From: CALVNN01 sp964393975
Lineage (GTDB): Bacteria > Bacillota > Clostridia > Christensenellales > UBA1242
NCBI GenBank assembly: GCA_964393975.1
Contig: CAYMVO010000001.1
Span: 1 to 64,000 of the forward strand
Length of the DNA stretch: 64,000 nucleotides
Direction of reading: 5' to 3'
The translations under genes and the position numbers were made by a program. The notes beneath the pieces are model-generated. The model saw only the letters and a program-made list of their open reading frames with translations, was not told the DNA's origin and ran no database searches. Positions 7,453-17,075 of this stretch are shown piece after piece (the first letter of the stretch is position 1; each line of letters starts with the position of its first letter).

Positions 7453-8895
7453 CTACACCTCTATATTATCAATGTTTTTAAATAATGAATTTAATTCTTC
7501 AGGGGAGTAACTATGCGATGTTACTTTATTCTTTGTAGGTGCTTCAAAATCTTTTGTGTCCTTCTCTGCTTGCTCTACGGTCTTAATATTGCTATCATTA
7601 TAATGATGTAGTATCTTATTTAAATACTGCATAGGTTGTACCTTTTGACTAGATTTTGTTATGGCATAATCTAACAATTCCTTTGATACATTAAACTTTT
7701 CTGTCCATATTTTGTACATATCTCTATCAAAAGTATTTACCGCTCTAGTGGTTCCTAACTTTTCTAAAATAATCTTGATATTAGCATCAATATCCGCTAA
7801 ATCATTCATATATTCATTTAGTGCGTCTATAGTTATTATACCGAGGCGATAAAATTTGTCTAATTTTGAGTCCATACCTTCTAGAGTCCTTGTAGATGTT
7901 TTAAAGCAATATGTAGCAATTTCTCCTAACACATCGCTTGTAAACCCTAGATTTAACCATTTACACACATAATTTTCTACCACAGGCTCAAGATTTTCAT
8001 AATAAACACCTAATCTCGATGCGATAGTCTTTGCGATAGTGTAGTAGGTCGTTTTTTGAGTCTCATAAGACTCAATGAGTTCAATACTATTTAGTTGCAT
8101 CGTATGATACTTTTGTAGCTTATTAGCTAATAATGTCAATCCAGATTTGTTTTTTGTTTTGAGTGATTTGGCGACGTAAAAAATGATGCTTTTATCAAAA
8201 TTTAGTTCATTTTTTATTTTTGCCCATAAATCTCGCTCTTCAAAAGATGCGGTTCTGCGTATGCCAAATATCTTGAGTAATTCTCTTAAATCTTCATCAT
8301 CAGAGAAATTGTCCTTGATTTCGTTGAGTACGGCTTCTAAAGTAAGTAGCCCTTTGTATGCCCACGATTTTGCTACGGTTAGAATATATGAATATCCAAC
8401 ATCGCCACCTTTTAGCTCTACGCAAAACTTTATGATTTGCATCAATGCTTGTGGATCCATGTGCATACTTTCCAAAAAATTTATGTATTCATAATACTCG
8501 TTTGTACTAATCATTCTATTAGGCAACAACTCTTGCGCGCAATAACAAAATTCGCTATATTTTCCTTTTGTGATATCGTTTTCACCTATTTTAACCGCTT
8601 TTTTGACAGGTAAGTAGCGTATTTGAATAGGCTCAATATTTAACACCTTGACAAGACCTATATCTTGCAAATACATAAAGTATGCTATAACATCTTGCTC
8701 GCTAATGCTAAGCTTGTCCATAAAAGTCTTGATGTCGTTGCTTGGGTGAGAGGAGTTGTTGCAAAAATATAAACCCAATAAATAGGTCTTTACTGCTCCT
8801 TCTGGCGCCAAAGGCATATATTCAGTAATAAATAAATTGCTAACCTTTACACTATCAATAATCGTGCGTTCATTAGAAAATTTGCAAAAATCCAT
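7453..8895 (-). CDS. DnaD/DnaB-type replication initiation protein
   Basis: 480 residues from the ATG at 8895, preceded by AAGGAG; a longer frame up to 8949 has no ribosome site. The N-terminal 110 residues look like a winged-helix domain. DnaD-type helical domains follow: residues about 115-205 (YCAQELLPNRMISTNEY onwards) and about 300-385, where YENLEPVVENYVCKWLNLGF and the following EIATYCF match the DnaD family core. Two such domains favour a DnaB-like loader protein. It acts with the DnaC-type ATPase encoded immediately downstream. Family is clear; DnaD versus DnaB role is not settled. Confidence 0.83.
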   Translation of the reverse strand: MDFCKFSNERTIIDSVKVSNLFITEYMPLAPEGAVKTYLLGLYFCNNSSHPSNDIKTFMDKLSISEQDVIAYFMYLQDIGLVKVLNIEPIQIRYLPVKKAVKIGENDITKGKYSEFCYCAQELLPNRMISTNEYYEYINFLESMHMDPQALMQIIKFCVELKGGDVGYSYILTVAKSWAYKGLLTLEAVLNEIKDNFSDDEDLRELLKIFGIRRTASFEERDLWAKIKNELNFDKSIIFYVAKSLKTKNKSGLTLLANKLQKYHTMQLNSIELIESYETQKTTYYTIAKTIASRLGVYYENLEPVVENYVCKWLNLGFTSDVLGEIATYCFKTSTRTLEGMDSKLDKFYRLGIITIDALNEYMNDLADIDANIKIILEKLGTTRAVNTFDRDMYKIWTEKFNVSKELLDYAITKSSQKVQPMQYLNKILHHYNDSNIKTVEQAEKDTKDFEAPTKNKVTSHSYSPEELNSLFKNIDNIEV

Positions 8896-9018
8896 ATCCT
8901 TCTCCTTAATATATACAAGCATTATATCACAAACGAATAAAAAGTACAACGTAATAGTTATAATTAAGACAAACTTTTTATATAAATATTTAAAGTCAAG
9001 GAGGTTGATTGATAGTTT

Positions 9019-10491
9019 ATGAAAAGAGTTTTTGTATGCCTTATACTAGTTATGGTGTTATTCACTGGTTGTAGTACACTAGATATAGATAAACAATCAC
9101 AAAACCTAACAAATTATTATATGGATGTTGATTTAAATTTTAATGAAAAGACTGCTACATTAAATGAAAAAATAGATTACTATAATAAATGTGATATCGT
9201 ATTAGACGAATTAAGATTTCACTTGTATCCGAACGCATTTACATCTAGAGACTTAAGTGTTTTACCGGTGACAGAGTTTAACTATGCAAAAGCTTATCCA
9301 AACGGGTTTGATGCGGGGAGTATAAAGATAGAATCGGTCAGCATAGATAACAAACAAATTGATTTTGAATTACTAAACGAGGACTCAATTTTAAAAATCA
9401 ATTTATTAGAAGGACTATATCCTACCAAACGAGTGGAAATCAGTTTATCTGCGAAAATAAAAATCCCAAACCTAAAACATAGATTTGGTTATGCGGAAGA
9501 CACACTAAATTTTTGTAATTTTTACCCGATAGCGTGTGTTTATGAAAACGGTGAGTTTATACAAGATAGGTATACTAGCAATGGGGATCCTTTTTACAGT
9601 GAAGTCAGTAATTATCTAGTAAATGTGACTTATGATTCAAATCTAAAAGTTGGTTCTACTGGGTGGCTGGAAAAATCAGTCACGGCGGATAAAACTACTA
9701 GCACATACAAAGCAAAAGTGGTGCGTGATTTTGGTATGACTTTTAGCGAAAAGTTTGAAAAACTGGAAAAAACCGTTGATGGCATTAAATACACCTACCT
9801 TTATTATGATGATGATTTAGCGGAAAAGCACTTGCAAACGATGATAGATGCTGTAAATACTTTTGGTAATCTTCTTGGTAAATATCCTTATCCCACTATT
9901 ACGGCTGTAAAAAGTGATTTTATTTACGGCGGAATGGAATATCCAAATTTTGTGATAATTAGTGATGATTTAGTGAACGAACGCGATTATCTAAACGCAC
10001 TTATTCACGAGATAGGTCATCAATGGTTTTATGGGATAGTTGGAAATAACGAAGTAAAAGAAGCGTGGCTAGATGAAGGATTGACTGAGTGTATAACGGC
10101 ATTGTTTTACGAATTGAACCCAAGCTACGGAGTAGAATATCAAGAAGTTGTAGCAAGTGCTCTCAGTAGTTATATGCTATTTGTTGATGTCTATGAAGAT
10201 GTTTTTGGTGAAAGATTTAACACGAGTATGAATAGGAGTTTGAGTGAGTTTAATAGTGAACCTGAGTACACTTATCTTATCTATGTAAAAGGTCTTCTTT
10301 TGCTGGATAACCTAAGGTCGGTGGTGGGAGATAGTGGATTTTTTCTAGGTTTAAAGAGTTATTACGAAAATAGTAAATTTGGTGTCGCTACGACTGATTG
10401 TTTTATCGCTATGTTTGAAAAGGCGACCAACAAAAATCTTGAAAACATTATAAAATCGTGGCTAAATGGAAATGTGGTCATAGAAGGATAA
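9019..10491 (+). CDS. M1-type (gluzincin) metallopeptidase lipoprotein
   Basis: 490 residues. A lipoprotein signal peptide with lipobox LFTGC (about 14-18) predicts anchoring on the outer face of the membrane. The N-terminal 240 residues form the beta-rich domain of M1 aminopeptidases. YGGMEYP (about 305-311) stands for the GxMEN exopeptidase loop with the last position changed. Zinc motif HEIGH has H330, E331 and H334, with the third ligand E353 in WLDEG, the correct spacing. AGGAGG lies upstream but 14 bases from the ATG, wider than usual. The altered GGMEY loop makes strict aminopeptidase activity uncertain. The large membrane protein follows from its own promoter. Confidence 0.87.
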   Translation: MKRVFVCLILVMVLFTGCSTLDIDKQSQNLTNYYMDVDLNFNEKTATLNEKIDYYNKCDIVLDELRFHLYPNAFTSRDLSVLPVTEFNYAKAYPNGFDAGSIKIESVSIDNKQIDFELLNEDSILKINLLEGLYPTKRVEISLSAKIKIPNLKHRFGYAEDTLNFCNFYPIACVYENGEFIQDRYTSNGDPFYSEVSNYLVNVTYDSNLKVGSTGWLEKSVTADKTTSTYKAKVVRDFGMTFSEKFEKLEKTVDGIKYTYLYYDDDLAEKHLQTMIDAVNTFGNLLGKYPYPTITAVKSDFIYGGMEYPNFVIISDDLVNERDYLNALIHEIGHQWFYGIVGNNEVKEAWLDEGLTECITALFYELNPSYGVEYQEVVASALSSYMLFVDVYEDVFGERFNTSMNRSLSEFNSEPEYTYLIYVKGLLLLDNLRSVVGDSGFFLGLKSYYENSKFGVATTDCFIAMFEKATNKNLENIIKSWLNGNVVIEG

Positions 10492-10519
10492 ATTTTTGTG
10501 TGTTTTTATCTATTTGATA

Positions 10520-10548
10520 TTGACTTGAATGTAAAATTTTGTTATAAT
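10520..10548 (+). promoter_or_regulatory. Promoter of the 1057-residue protein gene
   Basis: TTGACT, 17-base spacer, TATAAT, 31 bases before the ATG. Confidence 0.85.
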
Positions 10549-10579
10549 ACTAATGAAAAAATAAAAAGGATGTGTCTTT

Positions 10580-13500
10580 ATGATTTTGGAATATACTGGT
10601 AGACAACTTAAAATGTTTGACGAGAGAAGATTGGATGATACTTTTTACAAGGCATTTTTGAATGATTATAGTGCTATTAGCACGAGAGATATGATTATCA
10701 AAGAGTATGATGCTTTGACTAATTTTGACGACTTTAGCAATCTTAAAAAAGCGGAAGATATATTTTGGGCTAAGGATAAAGGCACAGTAAGGCGTCGTTC
10801 ATATTTTGATAGTCAACGCAAGAATATGATTAGAAACGCAATGCAAGAATACGATAAGTGCTTGAATAATGTTATTATTTCTTTAAAAAAGAGTGAAGTG
10901 TTAGAGGAGCAAGTAAAAAATGCGACAAATCTTTTTGCTAGACAAGATCCTGACCAACTAAGTCCAGAAGCATTGAAGGAAGCGCAACAAACGGTTGCTA
11001 ATAATAATTTAATCTCTGAATTGTATGCGAAAGGCATTTTAGGACAAACTCTAGCTGAGGCGTTTAGCATTAGTAAGGCGCTTGAGTCAACATATAAGGG
11101 TGTTGATGGTGGCAAACTAAATGAGTTGCTCAGAGGTTCAAATTTTGAGCTCGCTTATAATAAAGTCAAAAATATTGACTTGACTGATGCTTTAAATAAA
11201 AAGAATATGGAAGAGACAATTGAAAAGTTTAAAGAATTAAAGTATTCTATAACTTATCTCAAAATGAATTTATCAAATACCAATTTATTGACGGAAAATG
11301 AAAAAACCAATTATAATCTTTTTAGAAAGCGTATAAGAGAGAATGAAAAAATAATTTTTCCTAAGTTTAGAGATGAACAATTAAAAGAGTTTGAAAAAGC
11401 AGAAAAAGTCTTAGACAAAGAAAGTCTGAGAGAGGTGTTTAATAATATACTTGTCTCTAATAGAGTACAAAGAAAGCTAACTGCACCTTGTTACAATTAT
11501 TCACAAATGGATTTTAGAAACGCAAGTTTTTGTGATCGTATTTTAATGGAAGCGAGCTTTTGGACTGGGGATGAAAGAACTAAAAAAGTTTTTGCGGAAA
11601 TCAAGAATAAATTTATGTATGATCCAAAAACAGTAGAAAGAGCAAATTTGTATCGTGGGTTAGTGGCTAATGTGGAAGATTTGAAATTGTCTAACAATAT
11701 CTTTACAAACGGTTTAATGATTGATGAGTTCCAAAAAAGAGCTGGAGCCTACAGAAGTAAAAAAAGTAGCAATAAACCTTTTATGGAGGAGTGCAAATTT
11801 CAAGATGCAATAAATAATTCTTTTGATGCTTCATATAGGCTCATCCATAGACCACCGTATGATAAAGATTTGACACTAGATAAAGAGGCAAAGGTAAATG
11901 ATGAAATTGCTAAATTTTTGGCAAAAGAAAAGCTTCATATGTTTATGCAAGGTGTGGAAGTTTCCAATCAAATGATTGTGGAAGCGACAAATGGAGACAA
12001 GGAGCAATATGACAAACTAATAAAGGCGTCAAATTCGTTCTCTAAGTCATACGTTTCAAATGTTTATGAGGCGTTTCGTGATGTGGTGTTAAATAACAAA
12101 GTAGAGAAGTTATACAGTTATTTCAATAAAAATAATGACGCTAGTAGGATTTTGGGCAATGATGATATGCTTAGTTACGCAAAGACTTTAGCGGAATGTG
12201 AGTATTTAGTTTATTCACTTGATGAAAATCAATTTAAAGAATTTAAAAACTTATTAGCGGAGAAAAATAAAAGTTTAAATTCAATCATTGAACCATTATA
12301 TAAAGATGAAAATAATGCCTCAATCAAAAATACAATTGACGCTTTGACTATATTAAATAGAGAGCATCTACGTTCATTATCACTAGAAGACAAACAATCA
12401 ATTTTCAATAGAAGACTATATACTTATGCTCATCAATACAATAACGAAGGGGTTTTATCTGCTAGGGAGCATAATGAATTTATTGAGCGTTTTAAAGGGT
12501 TTATGGACTCCGAAGACGAAATGGTCTCTGCAATTATTAAGGAACAAAGATTTGCGGATATTAGCGATAGTATTAAAAGAGGTAGTAATTTATCCGCGGG
12601 ACCTACTGGACCAAGCGCACCAACTGGTGCGGGTGCATCTGTTAGAGCAGGTGAACCTATTATGATAGCAGGTGCGCCAACTGGTGCGGGTGCTGAGCCA
12701 ACTGCGTCTACGCCAGCAAAGGAACCTAGCGAAGATGCTAAGGCAAAAAAAGAAGATAAAAAACCTGAAGCAAAGGCAGAAGCAAAAGAAAAACTAGACA
12801 GTCTAAAAGAGCTACCAGATTATGAAAAAGATATGGCGACTTTAAAAGACATTAAAAAGAAATATAGCAAGGCAGATTTTGCTCAAGATAATAAAAAATT
12901 TTGGAACGGACTTGGTTTTGTTGCGTGCGTATTAATAGGTATTGCAATGGTGCTTACAGGTGCCGCTTTACCAGGGCTTGCTGCTTACGCGTTAGGTAAC
13001 TTTGCGGCTATAGGTATAGGTGCCGGTTACTTTTGGACCAAGCGCGAAGAAGTCGCCGGACCACGCCGAGCTGACGCTAGACGAGTACAAGAAATTATGG
13101 ATAAATATGGCATCAAGACTATACCTCAAAGAGCGTTAGGATTTTTAGGTAGGTTTAACCCATTCCAAAGGTCAATGGAGCGTAATATGGTCGAGGCACC
13201 TGAAATTTATATCAATGACGCTATAGCTAGAATGCAAAAAATGAGATGTGAAACTGATTTGTATAATAGCACAATATGTGGTGGAACTGGTCTTGGAGAG
13301 AGTAGTGAAGTTAAAGCTGATAAAGGGGAAGAAATAGACCACGAAGCTAGTGAAAAGAAAGAGCCTGAAAAAGAAGCTATTGCTAAGACTGAGGAAACTG
13401 AAAAAGCTGAAGAGAAAAAGCCTGAAGAAAAAGCAAAAGCTCCAGAAACGGCAAGTACTGAAGAATCTAAAGGGGAGACGGTCGAAACTTTAGGCGCTGG

Positions 13501-13753
13501 TGATGAGTCAAAAGAAGAGGTTGAACCAACTACTTTGGAAGAACCTAAAGAAGTTGAAGAGAAAGAGGCTAAAACATCTACCCCAGAAGAAACTAAAGAA
13601 ACCGAAGTATTGGAGAAAGGTGGGGAAACTAAAGCTCCAGAACCTAAAGAAGTGGAAGAGATTACTCCAAAAGGACTAGAGGAGGAAAAGACTCCAACAA
13701 GACAAATGACGCTAGATGACTTTGGCGGAAGGACTATGGAAAGGTGGTCTTAA
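10580..13753 (+). CDS. Large helical membrane protein of unknown function with acidic C-terminal tail
   Basis: 1057 residues, the longest gene here, not recognised as any known family. In order: a mostly helical, Lys/Glu/Asn-rich N-terminal region (1-665) without signal peptide; a low-complexity Gly/Pro/Ala/Thr section (about 670-715) with a repeated APTGAG element; a charged linker; two hydrophobic helices (about 776-820) able to span the membrane as a hairpin; a conserved-looking basic stretch (825-900); and a Glu/Lys/Pro/Thr tail (905-1040) that ends in RQMTLDDFGG. Without a signal peptide both ends probably stay cytosolic. AAAGGA precedes the ATG. Scaffold or structural role possible, but no function can be assigned. 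Confidence 0.75.
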   Translation: MILEYTGRQLKMFDERRLDDTFYKAFLNDYSAISTRDMIIKEYDALTNFDDFSNLKKAEDIFWAKDKGTVRRRSYFDSQRKNMIRNAMQEYDKCLNNVIISLKKSEVLEEQVKNATNLFARQDPDQLSPEALKEAQQTVANNNLISELYAKGILGQTLAEAFSISKALESTYKGVDGGKLNELLRGSNFELAYNKVKNIDLTDALNKKNMEETIEKFKELKYSITYLKMNLSNTNLLTENEKTNYNLFRKRIRENEKIIFPKFRDEQLKEFEKAEKVLDKESLREVFNNILVSNRVQRKLTAPCYNYSQMDFRNASFCDRILMEASFWTGDERTKKVFAEIKNKFMYDPKTVERANLYRGLVANVEDLKLSNNIFTNGLMIDEFQKRAGAYRSKKSSNKPFMEECKFQDAINNSFDASYRLIHRPPYDKDLTLDKEAKVNDEIAKFLAKEKLHMFMQGVEVSNQMIVEATNGDKEQYDKLIKASNSFSKSYVSNVYEAFRDVVLNNKVEKLYSYFNKNNDASRILGNDDMLSYAKTLAECEYLVYSLDENQFKEFKNLLAEKNKSLNSIIEPLYKDENNASIKNTIDALTILNREHLRSLSLEDKQSIFNRRLYTYAHQYNNEGVLSAREHNEFIERFKGFMDSEDEMVSAIIKEQRFADISDSIKRGSNLSAGPTGPSAPTGAGASVRAGEPIMIAGAPTGAGAEPTASTPAKEPSEDAKAKKEDKKPEAKAEAKEKLDSLKELPDYEKDMATLKDIKKKYSKADFAQDNKKFWNGLGFVACVLIGIAMVLTGAALPGLAAYALGNFAAIGIGAGYFWTKREEVAGPRRADARRVQEIMDKYGIKTIPQRALGFLGRFNPFQRSMERNMVEAPEIYINDAIARMQKMRCETDLYNSTICGGTGLGESSEVKADKGEEIDHEASEKKEPEKEAIAKTEETEKAEEKKPEEKAKAPETASTEESKGETVETLGAGDESKEEVEPTTLEEPKEVEEKEAKTSTPEETKETEVLEKGGETKAPEPKEVEEITPKGLEEEKTPTRQMTLDDFGGRTMERWS

Positions 13754-13808
13754 AATTTTCAATAAATTATTTGCGTTATTATTCTAATATAGTAAAACAA
13801 TAGACAAA

Positions 13809-13833
13809 AGAGGCTATAAACTAGTCTCTTTTT
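13809..13833 (+). terminator. Terminator after the 1057-residue protein gene
   Basis: AGAGGCT/AGTCTCT stem with one G-T pair, seven-base loop, T run. Confidence 0.75.
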
Positions 13834-13899
13834 ATTTATTCGTTTAGTAAATGAATATTTATTTGTAGTAAGTCACTTATGAAATAAATATGATTTTAA

Positions 13900-13928
13900 T
13901 TGCTATTATTTAATTTTTTTGATATACT
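13900..13928 (+). promoter_or_regulatory. Promoter of trxB
   Basis: TTGCTA, 17-base spacer, TATACT, 28 bases before the ATG. Confidence 0.68.
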
Positions 13929-13956
13929 AAAATAAATAAAAGTAAATAGGTGAGAT

Positions 13957-14877
13957 ATGATTTATGATAGTATTATAGTGGGCGGTGGACCTTGTGGTGT
14001 TACTGCAGGGATTTATTTGGCGAGAAGCGGTAGGAAAGTCTTATTATTGGAAAAATCTATGATTGGTGGGCAAATTTTGTATACTCCAAATATAGAAAAT
14101 TATCCTGGGTTTGTTGGTGGTGATGGATTTACACTATGTCAAAATTTTATGCGACAATTAAGTCACGAAAAAGTTGAGGTAAAGTACGAAGAAGCAATAT
14201 CTTTTGATTTTAGTGAAAAAATTAAAAAAATTTTGACATCAAAAGGAACATATTTAGCTAAAACTGTCATATTATGCTTAGGAGCGGAAAGCAAAAAACT
14301 TAATGTCGCTAATGAGTCAAATTTAGCAGGGAAAGGCGTTTCTTATTGTGCCGTGTGCGATGGTTCGCTGTTTAAAGACAAAAGTGTTTGTGTGATAGGT
14401 GGGGGAAACACGGCTGTAGAAGAAGCGATTTATCTCAGTGACATAGTAAAGACTGTCAATCTAGTTGTGAGGCGAGATGAGTTTCGTGCCGAACGCTCTT
14501 TGGTCGATACACTATATTCTAAGAAAGAAAATGGTAAAGATATCAATATTATTTTTAATAGTGTTGCTTGTGATATAGAGGGTTTTGACAAAGTTACAAG
14601 TATCAATTTGGAAAATACTATAGACAATACAAAATCTAACATCAAAGTAGATGGCGTGTTTGTAGCTATAGGATGCGTACCAAATACAAAAGCACTAAAA
14701 GGGATACTTGATTTGGATGAAATGGGATATATTAAGACTTCAGTTTATGAGACTAGCGTCAGTGGTGTGTTTGCCGGCGGTGATGTTATTCAAAAAAACC
14801 TTCGTCAAGTAGCAACCGCTGTGGCAGATGGTGCTTTGATAAGTGTTGAAATCAATAATTACCTAAGAAAAATTTAA
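13957..14877 (+). CDS. trxB: Thioredoxin reductase
   Basis: 306 residues. The FAD- and NADPH-dependent flavoenzyme reduces thioredoxin in the cytosol. The FAD-binding GGGPCGVTAG (about 9-18), redox pair in YCAVCDG (C132 and C135 region), the NADPH site GGGNTAVEEA (about 149-158) and the C-terminal FAD motif VFAGGDV (about 269-275) are in the usual order, and length is normal. AGGTGAG precedes the ATG. Its partner trxA is far away at 60163. GlmM follows 85 bases later and may be co-transcribed. A ferredoxin- or flavin-dependent relative cannot be wholly excluded by eye. Confidence 0.93.
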   Translation: MIYDSIIVGGGPCGVTAGIYLARSGRKVLLLEKSMIGGQILYTPNIENYPGFVGGDGFTLCQNFMRQLSHEKVEVKYEEAISFDFSEKIKKILTSKGTYLAKTVILCLGAESKKLNVANESNLAGKGVSYCAVCDGSLFKDKSVCVIGGGNTAVEEAIYLSDIVKTVNLVVRRDEFRAERSLVDTLYSKKENGKDINIIFNSVACDIEGFDKVTSINLENTIDNTKSNIKVDGVFVAIGCVPNTKALKGILDLDEMGYIKTSVYETSVSGVFAGGDVIQKNLRQVATAVADGALISVEINNYLRKI

Positions 14878-14962
14878 AGTATCTAAGATTGATGGTTATT
14901 TGAAATAGTAAAATAAATCTGATATGTTAGATTGGCGTAAATTATTTTTAGGAGGCTTTCTT

Positions 14963-16291
14963 TTGCAAGAGGTAAGATTTGGTACTGACGGGATAAGGGA
15001 TATTGTAAACAAAGGATTAACCGCAAGCGTAGCTTTTGACGCGGGATGTGCTTTAGCACTGAGTCTAAAGGAAACAGTGTCAAAACCACAGGTAGTCATA
15101 GGTCACGACACTAGAAAGAGTGCGGATATGCTGATAAATGCTTTTAGTAGTGGCTTGATGAGTTATGGTGTTGATGTGGTAGATTTGGGGTTGGTATCGA
15201 CTCCTGCAGTGTCATATATCACCGAAAAAAGTAATGCTGATGCTGGCGTGATGATTACTGCTAGTCATAACACAAGCGAGTATAATGGTATTAAGATTTT
15301 TAACCAAAATGGTGAAAAAGTCGGAATGCAGTCTGAGGGTGTTTTAGAAAAATATGCAAAATCACTTAATAAATACGAACTTTGCGATAGTGAAGAAGTA
15401 GGGGTGAAGAGTGAAGATTTCAAAGCGCTAAATGGTTATTTGAGTTTTTTGAGAAAAAAATTAAAGAAAAACGAACTAAAAGTTGCTTTTGATTGTGCAA
15501 ATGGTGTAACAAATATCATTGTGCCGAAAGTCTTTAAAAAAATTAATACTACTATCTTGGGAGATTCTACAGTCAGTTGTATGGTCAATAAAGGTAACGG
15601 TGTTATGGATATCAAAAAACTACAAACAACAGTAGTCTCAGAAGGCTTGGATGTGGGCTTTGCTTTTGACGGCGATGGCGATAGGATATATGCCGTTGAT
15701 GAAAAAGGTAAAGTGCTAGATGGCGATGATATCTTAGGTGTTATAGCACTCTATGCGTTATCCAAAAGGAAACTCAAAAATAACACCGTTGTAGGTACTG
15801 TAATGACAAATTATGGGATAGAGGGTTCGCTAAAACTATATGGAATAAAACTCATTCGTCAAAATGTTGGAGATAGGTTTATACAAGGCGAGATGAGAAA
15901 AAATGGCTATGTCTTGGGTGGCGAACAAAGTGGGCATATTATAATAGGTGATAAACTAAACACGGGTGATGGTGTATTGACTGCGATAACTATTTTAAAT
16001 ATAATGAGAGAGACGCGTAAGCGTTTGAGCGAATTGACCGAACCTTTGCGGAGATTTCCGTCTGAGTTGATTAACGTTGCGGTTCGCGAAGAAAGTAAAA
16101 ATTATATTTTGACTAGTGTAGATTTGCAAGATTTCATTAGAGACTTAGAGCAAGAGTTAGGTTGCAAAGGTCGTATACTAGTGCGTGCTAGTGGCACCGA
16201 GAGTAAAATAAGAATCCTTGTAGAAGGTGAGGATAAAAAACTAATAAAATCAATTGCTGAGACTCTCAAATTTAAAATTTTATCAATGTGA
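14963..16291 (+). CDS. glmM: Phosphoglucosamine mutase
   Basis: 442 residues from a TTG start at 14963, chosen because AGGAGGC lies six bases upstream and the family begins just before the FGTDGIRD motif; the longer frame from 14924 has no ribosome site. It converts glucosamine-6-phosphate to glucosamine-1-phosphate, feeding UDP-GlcNAc for peptidoglycan. TASHN carries the phosphoserine (S101), DGDGDR (236-241) binds magnesium, and RASGTESKIRI near the end binds the substrate phosphate. Family length is normal. The terminator at 16296 closes the unit. Confidence 0.95.
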   Translation: MQEVRFGTDGIRDIVNKGLTASVAFDAGCALALSLKETVSKPQVVIGHDTRKSADMLINAFSSGLMSYGVDVVDLGLVSTPAVSYITEKSNADAGVMITASHNTSEYNGIKIFNQNGEKVGMQSEGVLEKYAKSLNKYELCDSEEVGVKSEDFKALNGYLSFLRKKLKKNELKVAFDCANGVTNIIVPKVFKKINTTILGDSTVSCMVNKGNGVMDIKKLQTTVVSEGLDVGFAFDGDGDRIYAVDEKGKVLDGDDILGVIALYALSKRKLKNNTVVGTVMTNYGIEGSLKLYGIKLIRQNVGDRFIQGEMRKNGYVLGGEQSGHIIIGDKLNTGDGVLTAITILNIMRETRKRLSELTEPLRRFPSELINVAVREESKNYILTSVDLQDFIRDLEQELGCKGRILVRASGTESKIRILVEGEDKKLIKSIAETLKFKILSM

Positions 16292-16295
16292 TTAA

Positions 16296-16324
16296 GGCTC
16301 TAAAGTTAGTTTAGAGTCTTTTTT
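16296..16324 (+). terminator. Terminator after glmM
   Basis: GGCTCTAAA/TTTAGAGTC nine-pair stem with one G-T, five-base loop, six T. Confidence 0.88.
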
Positions 16325-16391
16325 GCATTTTCGCTTGCTAACATTTTTAAAATATGTTAGAATATACTAAAAATTTAAAGGATAAGTAGCG

Positions 16392-17075
16392 ATGAGTGTT
16401 TGTAGTTTTTGTGGCAGTGAATTGGTGTCTTTAAATGAGGCAGAGCAAAAAGTTTTAGCGGGGTTAATAAATAGTAGTAAATGTGGCGATTTATACAAAT
16501 TGTATCCACACGTTTTTGAATATTGTCCTAATTGCCTTGTTTGTAAGGATGTGACAGAAGATGATATAAAAAAAATAACTTTGCGTAAAGATGATTTACA
16601 AAAAGCATTTGAAAATAAAAAAATTGAGGATGTGGATATTTTTAAGTGGGCGAGGATAGCGGAGTTGGTTGGCTTTAATTATGAAATATTAGGTGATTAT
16701 AGAAAAAGCACGCTTGCTTACAAGGCTTGCACTGATATATTAGATTTGATGATATCTACTTATATATCTAAAAATCAGCATTTAGTGGATGAGAACGGTG
16801 AGACAGTCAGTCTTTTAAAAGAAGAAGCTTTTGAAAAATGCAAAAATGCTTTGATATATAGTAAAAGTTTGAAAAGATTGACCTTAGGGCATTGTCAAAA
16901 ATGTTTAAGTGATGATGATTTTTTAATGTTTTTAATTTATTTTGATACTTTGATTGAGTTGGGTGTAAAAGATGAATGCGTAAAAATATCAACAGTTTTA
17001 CAAAAAGAAAAACATCCTAATAGTGATTATCAGAATGCAATCAATTGTTTGATACAAAAAGCATCAAATTTCTAG
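16392..17075 (+). CDS. DUF2225-like zinc-ribbon protein A
   Basis: 227 residues. An N-terminal CSFC pair (4-7) and a CPNC with a further Cys (about 49-54) probably bind zinc, as in DUF2225 proteins. The remainder is helical with TPR-like spacing (AELVGFNYEILGDYRKSTLAYKA appears at about 98-120). A second protein with the same plan lies at 18293, and a PHP hydrolase lies between them on the other strand. The last 12 bases overlap the 3' end of that PHP gene. A TATACT -10 lies near 16363 but no good -35 was seen. Function unknown; a sensor or adaptor role is only a guess. Confidence 0.7.
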   Translation: MSVCSFCGSELVSLNEAEQKVLAGLINSSKCGDLYKLYPHVFEYCPNCLVCKDVTEDDIKKITLRKDDLQKAFENKKIEDVDIFKWARIAELVGFNYEILGDYRKSTLAYKACTDILDLMISTYISKNQHLVDENGETVSLLKEEAFEKCKNALIYSKSLKRLTLGHCQKCLSDDDFLMFLIYFDTLIELGVKDECVKISTVLQKEKHPNSDYQNAINCLIQKASNF

